The position numbers and the translations under genes were made by a program. Shown in pieces: positions 46,389 to 58,200 of a stretch of DNA of 64,000 nucleotides. Origin of the DNA: Cheilinus undulatus (Eukaryota > Chordata > Actinopteri > Labriformes > Labridae); NCBI RefSeq assembly GCF_018320785.1, contig NC_054881.1, forward strand, positions 20,708,275-20,772,274, read 5' to 3'. Position 1 is the first letter of the stretch. The number at the start of each line of letters is the position of its first letter. The notes under the pieces are model-generated. The model was not told the origin of the DNA. It worked only from the letters and a program-made list of their open reading frames with translations, and did not search any database.

Positions 46389-46830
46389 ATCCAAAGGTTC
46401 ACATACTTTTTCCACCCTGCACTGTGAATGTTTACATGTTTTGTTCAATAAAAACATGAAAACATATCATTTTTGTGCGGTATTAGTTTAAGCAGACTGT
46501 GTTTGTCTATTGTTGTGACTTAGATGAAGATCAGAACAAATTTTATGAGCAATTTATGCAGAAATCCAAGAAATCCCAAAGGGTTCACATACTTTTTCTT
46601 GCAACTGTAGTTGGGAATTCATATTCTCTTGTTTATTTCACATAAAGGAAAAATCATTTTCTTTTCAACCCCCTCAGGTATAAATTAGAACTTGAGTAAA
46701 CATTAAATGGATTACTTTTACTTGAGAAGATTTCAAGATTAGTAATGTTATTTCTATTTAGATACATTTAAAGTAACTCTGTTTTTACAGGAGAATGATA
46801 TTCCTGTACTCTTTCCACCTCTGTAAAAAC

Positions 46831-47480
46831 GCAGTATTGCAAAACAGATAAAGTATGCTGCAGAGGAGCTAAGTGTTAGACATGCAGGATACTGTATAAT
46901 TAAAGCCATTATGTAAGAATGTGACTGTGTTTCACTCTAAAACCTCAGACTTTGAGCTTACATTTTGTATTAAACCTCTAAATGATGAATTTATCAACTA
47001 TTCAAGACTGTTTAATCTTAAATAAATGCTATATCTCTCATATCTGAAATGTTTTATTATTAAAATTATTATTACCACTGCTGACCTCTCAGATGTCTTC
47101 AGTTATTTGCTGATAATTCAACCCTATACCACAGGCATGTTTTATCCAATGTTATTTTATTTCCTCTTTGTGGTGACTTAGCATTAAAATGAACGTTAAC
47201 CCTCTTATAAAGGCAGTATTGCTCTTGCAGCTTACTCTTGCAGTGATGCAGAAAATCTCAGTAAATGCCATGTGACAGACAGACCTGCACCCATATGCTA
47301 CAATCCTGTGATAAGGACGTCATCATGATCCCCCCTCTCTCTCACATCCACGGGCTTTATTATAACACGCAATACAAGTGCAGGCTCAACCGCTGTATAC
47401 TTTCATGAGGCAAAGTGGCTGTTATGTTGCTCATCCTGGCTTAAACATTTCTCCTCAGATTTTTTTTTTTACAACTATCC
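46831..47480. other. Intergenic DNA without recognised features
   Basis: No credible frame, RNA gene or repeat seen. Confidence 0.5.
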
Positions 47481-47692
47481 CAGGGCAAAGGTGGACACTG
47501 ACAGAGCATCACCAGACAGCTGCAAGCTAACAGTAGCTTTAGCGGAGAGAGGATACAGTGCAGTGCAGCTGGCTCACTCACGCTAGCTAAACCACACGGT
47601 AACGGTACAGCTGTTGAAGGCTAACTCCACAGACAACTGCCCTGACTCACCGTCCATCCCGCTGGAGTAACGTTACTGCCCGGGAGGAGGAT
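47481..47692 (+). promoter_or_regulatory. osbp2: osbp2 promoter-proximal region and 5' UTR
   Basis: GC content rises over the last 200 bp. An in-frame TGA at 47615-47617 precedes the start codon with no ATG in that frame between them, so this first exon cannot extend further upstream in frame. No TATA box is evident. Confidence 0.45.
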
Positions 47693-49258
47693 ATGAACGA
47701 GCTGGTGAAGAGTTTGCCCTCCCCGACTCTCCCGGGGCTCCTCCTGCCAGGTGCGGACACCTACAAAGGCTGGCTCTTTAAATGGACCAACTACCTGAAA
47801 GGCTACCAGCGGCGATGGTTCGTGCTCAGTAACGGCCTGCTGTCCTATTACAGGTAACGGTAACTGACGGCTACTGCGACTGTTGGTTGGTTCTACAACT
47901 TCAATGGTTTATAGCGTTTTGCTCCGGTAACTAAAATACTTTATTATGAGGGAATTTATAAGCGGCAGGGTGTAGGGTGGTTTTATTCCCTTTATTCAAA
48001 TCTAGTATATAAAACTTTTTTTTACTGTGTTTGAAAGGAGTGCCTATGTTGCCACTTTAACAGCAAGAAAACACCTGAGTCATAGCCGTTAAAATAATGG
48101 CGATTAAGGTTATAACCTGTGGCTAACAATTGAGTGTTTCTATCTATATTCAAGCTGGGTTACGTTCAATGTCCGTACGCATTTTCATTGCGTAGGATTA
48201 AATAAATTGTAGATTTTATTCAGGTTGTATTAAAATGTAGAAGGTAAACTATCTTTAACCAGATTGTTTAAGCTAATTAGATTATTGTTTTGCCACTTGC
48301 CTGAATGGAAATTAGGTGGCAACGAAATTCTACATTTATAACTGAGTTATATGAAGCATAAATGATTAAAAGAGGGGAATAAAGCCCCCCAAAATGCCTA
48401 TCAGTTGGCACTATAAAAGAGTTAAAACTGTGACTTTTAAAAGAATGATAATGATATAGCTGTATTTATTAAAAGTTTTACTTTCCATGACATCTACCCC
48501 TACGTTAGAGCTATGTCATATTTATTACGTAGAGTTGTAACAGTTACTTAATAATGCATGCAAATATGCAAAATAGGAAATATATAATATGTTGAAATAT
48601 AAAATGGGGTAAATTGCTTCTCAAACAGGTAAAATGCATGTAGTAGTACATGTAAAATAGGACACCGTTTAAACGCAGAGGTGAATTCTGTGTTTTCATT
48701 GAGTGCTGTACCATACACAGCAGGAATAACATGGAGGAATGCTTAGTAATCCTCTAAAATTAGTATCCAGATAAATTAATATAAAATATATCTATTATGG
48801 GAAATTATCATACAATACAAAGCTATAAATCTATAATAGACAACATTTTTGTAGTGCTAGGAGCCCAGTAGTTGAACAGACTTACTGAGATACTTTATTA
48901 ACATAAAACTGACCTGAATCATTTAAATTGTGGTTTCCTTTGTTTTTAAATCTGCATCTAATTAATCTGAAAGCTTGCAGAATGTTTTGCCGCAACCCTG
49001 CTGCCACTACTAACCTTATCTATTCCCCATCTGTTTTGTCTGGGTCCCTCAGGACTCAGGCTGAGATGGCACACACCTGCCGGGGCACAATTCCTGTCGC
49101 AACAGCGCACATCGAGGTGGATGACACTTGCCACTTTGTGTTAACAAGTGGAGGAAGAAACTATCACCTGAAGGCCACCTCTGAGGGAGAGTGTCAGAAA
49201 TGGGTGTCAGCCCTGCAGCAAGCAAAGGCCAATGCCACATTACTGATGCATCACTCAG
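47693..49258 (+). CDS. osbp2: osbp2 exons 1-2 (PH domain)
   Basis: Exon 1 starts [15 protein letters not shown] and enters the PH domain at [20 protein letters not shown], the first strands that hold the basic phosphoinositide-binding residues. Exon 2 completes it ([37 protein letters not shown]). The arginine at the junction is a split codon. Intron 1 (47854-49052) shows no recognisable repeat. Confidence 0.93.
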
Positions 49259-52200
49259 GTTAGAATGCACTTTTATACTCAGCATGATATGTACAGCTCT
49301 TCCTTGCTTCAAATGGGAGTTATAAGGTTAAAAATCCAAATGTGATTTAACCTGTGCTTTGCACCACCTTATGTCCTTGAATATGTGGTTCAAAGAAACA
49401 AAAGTGTTCACCCTAAAAGGCTGGTGCAGATGGACTAATTTTAGCCATAACCTGAATGAAGCCTTGTGCAACCAAGACCCACTTTGCAAGATGCATATTT
49501 TATTTATTTGTTCCCTTTATGTCGTGTGAACAACTGGCCACAAGAGGGAAGCATTGCCCTACATGTGCTTATTCAATGGGCTAGTATGTGATTGTGTAAT
49601 AGTGGTAAATTATATAGCTCTAATTCTTAACATATATGCTTTCTGTCTCATCATATAACAGTTCAAGAGTACATGAAAGTATATAGCATGATTTAACGTC
49701 CTGCCATGGTGAAGAAACAAAAGCACTGCATTTTTCCCTCTCTTTTCTCTCTCTGTCACTCTTCCCTTATCCTCCCTCCCTCTCTCTCTTTAGCACAAAT
49801 ATGCACAGACGCACATGCAGCTCCCACCACCCTCCCACTGCCGTCTCCTTTCTCCCTCCCTGTCTCCTTCAGTATGACGACAGTGAGAGCTGAATGAAAT
49901 GACCTTCCTCTAGACTCCTCCTCCCATTCTGTTAGCAGGAGGGGTAAAGAAAGAGACAGGGTGTGAGGGCTTTCATTGAAAACATTTTTCAAGCATACAC
50001 TCTATGGACAATAGGGAGACACGGGTGCTGCTATTTCAATGATTGTCACCTTGTAAGTAGCTTATTCATTATCTAATTAAAAGCGTAGAATGGGGGCTAA
50101 AATAGAAGGCATGTGCTTTCATGATTGCATGCATGTGTGTGCTTGTAATTATTGTAGAGTGTTTGTTTGTGTAGTTCAGCAAGTTTGGCGATAATCAGGG
50201 TGAATGTCTGTGTGCTGATTGGATTTGTCCCGGGGAAGATTTGACAAATAAGCTTGTATTTTCAAATTCACTGCAGAACAATAGAACAGTTAACACCTGC
50301 ACAGGTCAGATACACAACTTATGTCACTAAAGTTTCTGGTTGTTATGCAGCCTACTTTTTAGGATAATTGCAATATTTACAATTTCTAACATGATCACTC
50401 CTACTAAGAGGTGTGTTGCCCTGAAACACCCTTCACTGCTGACTAAAGGGTTTGCACCTGCAACCATGCAAATCAGTGTTTGAGGATGCAAGCATGGGGA
50501 GACAATCGCCAATGTGTAGGGAGTTAATTCTCTTTCTACAATGGATAACAATGGTAGTGATTAATGGCTGTGATTACAGCTAAAAGGGATTTAATGAACT
50601 GAGCCTCTTAAGAAGATTTTAAACAGCCTTACTTTCTTTATGCTTAAGAATTGTGAGTAACCATGCTGTTATGGTATTTTTTCCTGATTGTTTTCTACTT
50701 ATAATGCCCATTGAAAATATAAATGTCTGATTCATTTATTTTATTCTTGAACAATTAATAGCAATACAATCTGCTTCACACAGACCGACTTCTGTACTTT
50801 CATGCACATGGCAGCACAGGCATAAACCCCTGTGTGTTTTGATGAAGTGTGTGATGTGATTACAGATTATTAATGCATGAGCCATTTGGTTGTGGACTTA
50901 GGGGCTATAATAAAAGGGCAAATTAATTGACTGAAAGAAGATTAGCTCAGAAGTGATTAGGTGGATTTTTTATCATTTGTTAGGTCTTTATAATAACAAC
51001 TTTAGTTTGGGCACACATAGGTTTAAAAATATAATAAACCTCTTCATTGAAATCTAATGTGCACATATGTGTGTTTATAAGGAGGAACTAGTGACGCACA
51101 TGTTTTGCTTTTACCATATCACAACATGCTTTGTTTTATTGCAGAAGCTTCTGGCACAACTGCTGATTTTTAACTCTGATTCTCTCTTCCCACGCTGTGT
51201 CCATATTGGTTCTTCCACCATCACCTGTGGGTGTGTTTTCATGATTCACTGATGAGTCACCAGTTTATCCCAGACCCTCCAGTGTCCTGCATGAAAAAAA
51301 TAATTGGTACACAGAGCAGATGAGTAAACCACTCCAAAAACACAAGTTGCCATTACACAGATATGTATCAAACAGCACTTCCATATAACTGAATGTAAAG
51401 TGCACTGCTTAGACAGCAGGTCTACATAAGTCAAGTAATATCACTTTATCTCTGTTGTATTTGGGTCATGAAATTGTTCCACATGCCTGAAGGATTTTTT
51501 CACCCTCTCATTTTTAATCCTCTCCCCCTGGGACTTCAATAATCCAGTTTGCTCTGATTGTTTTGATTTCTTTCTCCGCTCTTTAAACCAGTGTAGTAGT
51601 TCGTCTGCCTGCTTTGATACTCGCAGGCGATGCAGACTCTGGCCTAGATTCAACAAACAAACTCGCGAGTTTTCAGATTACACACGCAATTTGTTGCTCC
51701 TAGGGAGGTAAAAATGTTGTGACCCAGAAAAGGCTGTTTTATATGACGGAGGCAGTCGCTGACATTTTCATGCTGGATTATTTAATAAGACCAGCTGTAA
51801 TCTAAATTTGTACTTTTTAGGTGGTCTTTTTTTAGGACTGATGTCACTGAGAGTTCTTAATAGGGTACAATTTGCCCTCCAACCCACTGACATTTCACTG
51901 GATAAAGATTAAAAATAACATTTCAGGCAATGAATATTCAAGGCTAAAGCATGAAAAATGTTGGTAAAATCCTGTGGTTTGGTATCAGATACATCAGTTT
52001 GATTTACAGCAACATGGCGCTATATATCTACAGATTTCTTTTATTATCATAGCAGAGTATTACAAAACATGCATAATTGATTTGAAAGTTTCCCTCAAAA
52101 ACAATCAAGACACGGTGATGAATACAGTTTTCTGTGACATGGTAGCTTATTTTTCAGTTTTAAGATAAAAAGTAACTTATTTGAATATATATTTTGATAT

Positions 52201-55200
52201 AGGTTAAGTGTTCAATGAACTTTAAAATTAAAGTAATCTTTTCTGTCATTTATCTCTATAATCAGTCCACTCTCCCAGCTGTCTTTTTGAAATCTCTGAG
52301 ACAGACTACTCTGCTGCCAACAAGGGGTAGGGAGGGAAAAGGAGAGGAGAAAAAGGGTGGTGCGTCATCTTTTTTTCTCCCATTTCTCCTTTCTAAAAAT
52401 AGCCGAGCCTTCTGATTGCATGGGCCCACGTTTCCAGGGCAACGGTTTTCATTCACAGCTTTCCAATGGTGAAGAAGAACGGGGATAAGGGGTGTGAAGT
52501 GTTATTATCTTCCTCCATCCGTTCTCCATTAGCACTCTTCAGACTTGTCAAAGTCTGAATATAGAGTTTAAAATGATATATACAGAATGTCTAATGAGGC
52601 AGGAAATTATCATTTTGTGTTTGCTACAGTTAATAACCTTAAATAAAATCCTTGCATCTTGGGTAAATTATGTAATCTTTGTGGTTCCCTTTGTTTTTCT
52701 TGTGTGAAGATGACTCAGGAGATGAAGGCCCTGAACCTCAGGAAGATCGAGCCCTGACCCAAGGGGTGCTCAAGAGTCTGGCCAGCAAGCTAGATGACCT
52801 GAGCACCTGTAATGAGCTGATAGGGAAGCACGGCGCCGCCCTCCAGCGCTCTCTCAGTGAACTCGAGGAACTGCGTGCATCCTCTGACAACACGGACAGA
52901 GTGAAAGCTGTTAATGAGAGAGCCACCCTCTTCCGCATCACCTCTAATGCTATGATCAATGTGAGTTCCTCCAATCAGCTTCAAATGTCTCTTCTAATGA
53001 GCGACCGCAGCTCCAGGGTTCCTCCGGCCACATTTAAGTGTGTGTTTTGTTCGCACCTCAGGCTTGTCGTGACTTTCTGGATGTAGCAGAGTCTCATAAC
53101 CGGAGGTGGCAGAAGGCCCTGCAGTATGAGAGAGAACAGCGCCACCATCTGGAGGAGACCATTGAACAGTTAGCCAAGCAGCACAACAGCTTAGAGAGAG
53201 CCTGGAGGGAGAATCCCACCTCGTATACAGGTGAGATTCCTCATTATGTCTGGCCCTGTTAACACTTGGTATTTACATACTGTATGTCCCAAATCATTTG
53301 ATCACTAGTGGATGACTTAGAGATGACCAGTTTACAGCTACCATTAAAACATGTTTCCATGGGACTGGATTTAATTGGTCCTCCTGCTAAGTTTGAAAGC
53401 AAAACTGTCCTTTATTTTGCTTTTAAACAACAGCATATGATCAGAAATGAAACAAACTCATCAGAGAGTGAGAAAGAACTGGTAAAAGGAGAGCAGAGAG
53501 ACTGAGCAGGTAATATTTATCAGAGTTTTGGTTGTTATATAAAAGCTTATTTCTAAGATGATGCCCTGTGTTACTCCTCATTTTCGTGGTTTGATCTTTA
53601 AGTACATGAACTACACTGCAGACGAGGGCTGTCTGGACTTTTATCAGTAAGAGCCAATACTGAAAAATGCAAACATCACTGGGACACTTTGATATTTGTG
53701 GTTATGTTACACAATACTCTTGGCAGCATCTTTAAGACTGCCCTGGGATCACACTGAGGCTCTGTGAATGCTTCACCTGCAATTTACAACACACCCTGGT
53801 TTATGGTCGGTTAAATAGATAGAGAGTTATAGATGTATTGATTAGATAGATTATAGATGTGATGTGTAATCAGCTCTCTAAGCATGAGTTAGTCATGTGT
53901 AGGCCCACACTTATGCATTACGAGCTGTCCAGTTTGATCTTTTCAGGCAGGAAGAAGGTTAATATTTGGTTTTACAGGCTCTGTCTCTGTAGGAGAGTGT
54001 CACAAAATTAAAACATGGCCCTCTTCTGGCCAGCAGTGGCGATACATGCAGCAGCAAGTAGTTGAGTTTGTTTATCGATAATAAATGATAATAAATGCAT
54101 ATTTTTGTACATTTATAGATGTGAAACCTATATATTATATAAAGGTTAGAGAATGCAGCCAATTTTCTTGTTCTTGTAACTACTGCTCCTCTTTTGATCA
54201 GTTGTTTAATTTGACAACATTTTGCATGTTCATATACACTTACTGAAGCCATATCAAATGTTGCAATTGGAATCAAGGCTGCAAAAACTATTAATGTAAA
54301 GTTACAATAGTTGATATGCAAGATATTTTGATCTTCAGTTGTCAATGAAACTTTCTTTTTTCTGAACAGTGTTTCATGGTAACTTATAAAGGTGATATTA
54401 GGATTCAATTTTGTTGCATCACTAGTAAACAGTAAGGAATACATATAAAACACTGTGTCTTACAACAGAGAGTATTTGACCTTGGTATGAAGACACTGGG
54501 GTCATATTGTCCCATTTGTCACTGCAGGCGTGGAGCGGTCTCAGGAGGGGGATGCAAGTGACGAGAATGACGAGGCTGAGTTCTTCGATGCCATGGAGGA
54601 CTCCCCTGCATTCATAACAGTGACGACTAGTGGTGAAATCCAGCACAAGTAAGATATAGTTTCCATACAGAAAAATCTAAAAGTTGTGTTGTAGATCAGC
54701 CACAATCATGGTAATTTAATTTTTTTTTTTTTTTTTTTAAATAAGATGTAATGGCTGCTAGTTCACGAATGTTATGGTACACTACATCCAGCCCTGTTTT
54801 CATATTTGCATATCTTGTGGATGATTTTTTTAAGAAAAAAATGGAGGGATAAAAGGAGATCATTCTCAAACATTAAAATTTAATGAACAATTTCAAACAA
54901 ATTAGAAACTTACGTAATTAATGCACCCACTTCATGTACATGTTTTAGTAAACGATGTAAATGCAAATGCAATAGAACAAGGTAAACATTAAATAGCATG
55001 ATGCAGTAGAAATAATATTAATTATTGTATCAAAACAGGAAAAAAAAACATGAAAGGTCTATTTTATACTCATTTCAGGTTCTCTTTCTCCAGTCATGTT
55101 TGGTTTAGAGGAAGTGCAGGCCTGCAGGCAGGCTTTTATAATGTGGGAGGTTTGCTTGAGCAGGAGTGGCAAAGCAATCAGGTATGGAAGTTCTGAGTTG

Positions 55201-58200
55201 GTGAAGACTTGCAAGCATTATTTGAAACATGTTGTTTTCCCACAGGCGCTCAGGGAGTAATCAGAGTATGATGAGCGGAGGAGTGTCCAATGACTGGACT
55301 CAGAATGAGAATGTAAGCCTTGTGATTAGTAATGATTTTTAAAAAGCCTTTTGATCCTTGTCCCAGGCTTTATACTGACTTTTTTGGGGGGTTTTCTATT
55401 TCAGGATACCTCAGGCACAAACCACATACAACTACGAAGAACAAGACGCAGTCGTATTCCTGACAAACCAAACTACTCCCTTAACTTGTGGAGTATTATG
55501 AAGAACTGTATCGGCAAAGATCTGTCCAAGATACCCATGCCTGTAAGTTAAACACAAACTGTGAAAAATGACTCTTGTCTAGATTTTAGTTATCTGTTGT
55601 TCTAAATAAGGGATTCTCTGCCCCGCTCTGTGTCCAATGCAGGTAAACTTCAATGAGCCATTGTCGATGCTGCAGCGTCTGACTGAGGATCTGGAGTACG
55701 TCGAGCTTCTGGAACGGGCAGCTCGCTGTGACTCCTCTCTGGAACAGATGTGCCTGGTAGCTGCTTTTTCAGTGTCCTCATACTCCACCACAGTCCATCG
55801 CACAGCCAAGCCATTCAACCCTCTGCTGGGGGAGACTTTTGAGCTGGACCGACTGGAGGAGTACGGATATCGCTCCATCTGTGAGCAGGTGAGACAAAAA
55901 ACAGGATTCATCCCCTTACTACTATATTCCATGCTCTAAAAACACTGGTTTACCCCATTAACGAAGAGCAAACTTTTCATATATTTTTATGTGCATATTA
56001 CCAATGTTGAGACAAGACAACACCTTTAAACCTTCAGGTCAGTCACCACCCACCTGCTGCTGCCCACCATGTGACATCACAGCGAGGATGGACCCTATGG
56101 CAGCACATCACAATTGACAGCAAGTTCCGTGGGAAATATATTTCTGTCATGCCTTTAGGTAGGAAAAAAACATCAAACATGTACCAATTCTTAATTCAGT
56201 TTATAGAATAGTACATACAGTTGCAAGAAAAAGTATGTGAACCCTTTGGGATTTCTTGGGTTTCTACATAAATTGCTCATAAAATGTGTTCTGATCTTCA
56301 TCTAAGTCACAACAATAGACAAACACAGTCTGCTTAAACTGATATGTTTTCATGTTTTAATTGAACAAGCCATGTAAACATTCACAGTGCAGGGTGGAAA
56401 AAGTATGTGAACCCCTAGGCTAATGACTTCTCCAAGAGCTAATTGGAGCCAGGAGTCAGCCAACCTGGAGTCCAATCAATGTGATGAGATTGGATGTGTT
56501 GGTAAAAGCTGCCCTGCCCTTTAAAAACACACACCAGTTTTGAATTTGCTGACCTCAAGAAGCATTGCCTGATGTGAACTGTGCCTGGCACAAAAGAGCT
56601 CTCAGAAGACCTATGATCAAGAATTGTTGACTTGCATGAAGCTGGAAAGGGTTACAAAAGTATCTCTATAAGCCTTGATGTTCATGTTTCCACGGTAAGA
56701 CAGACTGTCTACAAATGGAGAAGGTTCAGCACTGTTGCTGCTCTCCCTAGGCGTGGTCGTCCTGTAAAGATGACTGCAAGAACACAGCACAGAATGCTCA
56801 ATGAGGTGAAGAAGACTCCTAGAGTGTCAGCTAAAGACTTACAGAAGGCTCTGGCACATGCTAACATTTGTGTTGACAAATCTACAGTAAGTAAAACATT
56901 AAACAAGAATGGAGTTTATGGGAGGACACCACGGAGGAAGCCACTGCTGTCCGAAAAAAAAACATTGCTGCACATTTGAAGTTTGCAAAAGAGCACCTGG
57001 ATGTTTCACAGCACTACTGGCAAAATATTCTGTGGACAGATGAAACCAAAATTGAGTCTTTTGGAAGGAACACACAACGCTATGTGTGGAGAAAAAAAGG
57101 CACAGCACACCAACATCAAAACCTCATCCCAACTGTGAAATATGGTGGAGGGGGCATCATGGTTTGGGGCTGCTTTGCTGCCGCAGGGCCTGGACGGATT
57201 GCTGTCACTGACGGAAAAATGAATTCCCAAATTTATCAAGACATTTTGCAGGAAAACTTAAGACCATCTGTCCGCCTCCTGACCATTGTGCAGGTCTGAT
57301 CTGCAACTACAAGAAACGTTTGGTTGAGGTTATTGCTGCCAAAGGAGGGTCAACCAGTCATTAGCCTAGAGGTTCACATACTTTTTCCACCCTGCACTGT
57401 GAATGTTTACGTTTTGTTTAATAAAAACATGAAAACATATCATTTTTGTGTGGTATTAGTTTTAGCAGACTGTGTTTGTCTATTGTTGTGACTTAGATGA
57501 AGATCAGAACACATTTTATGAGCAATTTATGCAGAAATCCAAGAAATCCCAAAGGGTTCACATACTTTTTCTTCCAACTGTATACCACCAATACCTGTGA
57601 GATATGTTTATACATGCTTAATATCTGAAAGATCATGAATAATTTAAGTCAATAAAGTTATTTTTAACTGTAATTGTGCACATCTGTTTTGATGTTAATT
57701 TTTCATTTTTCTCTTCGCTGCTGGAGAATCTATTTTGACATTTTCTTTGCTTTCTCTGTTTTCCCTTCACCACAGGAAACATTCATCTGCAGTTCCACTC
57801 AAGTGGGAACCACTATGTGTGGAGCAAAGTGACTTCAACTGTGCACAACATTATTGTGGGAAAACTTTGGATTGATCAGGTGTGCCCTTCTCATATCTCA
57901 GTTTTCTATTTCAACTGTCAAAAGTACAACCTGTCAAGTTTTGTTATGCAAGTTTGTGCTTATTTTAGGAATTAGAAAGTATGATCACAACAAGTTTGAT
58001 AGTAAAATAAAAAATTATAAACTCTCTTAAAGCATTTGCCACAAATAGTAAATGGTGACCTTGTTTTATAGTAACAAATACTTTAAAATCCAATGTACAA
58101 GTCGCACTTTTAATAATTATTTTTTAAATCTAAAAAGCTGGCTGCATCCTACATACTGATGGAATAAATATATCAGTATAAAGTGCTGAGTCATGAGCTG

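Larger units (their letters stand above)
44665..46607 (+). mobile_element. Tc1-like transposon, copy 1 (nearly full length, inactive)
   Basis: Ends are CAGTTGCAAG and CTTGCAACTG, flanked by TA on each side. Outer (AAAAAGTATGTGAACCCTTTGG) and inner (GGTGGAAAAAGTATGTGAACC) direct repeats give the IR/DR plan. Compared with the sister copy at 56218-57580, about 72 bp is missing between the outer and inner left repeats, and a 420-bp element is inserted at 44819-45238. It is intergenic, in the same orientation as the genes. Confidence 0.9.
44555..46830. repeat. Old TTTTACTT-rich repeat split by a Tc1 insertion
   Basis: Left flank 44555-44664 (TTTTACTTAATTAAGTTACTG) and right flank 46640-46830 (TTTTACTTGAGAAG ... 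TCTTTCCACCTCTG) look like two halves of one common fish repeat. The Tc1 element between them (44665-46607) would have landed inside it. Class unknown. Confidence 0.45.

Noticed and set aside
53959-54453. 164-codon minus-strand frame in osbp2 intron 4
   Set aside because: No domain, AT-rich composition, no promoter or splice support; consistent with chance.
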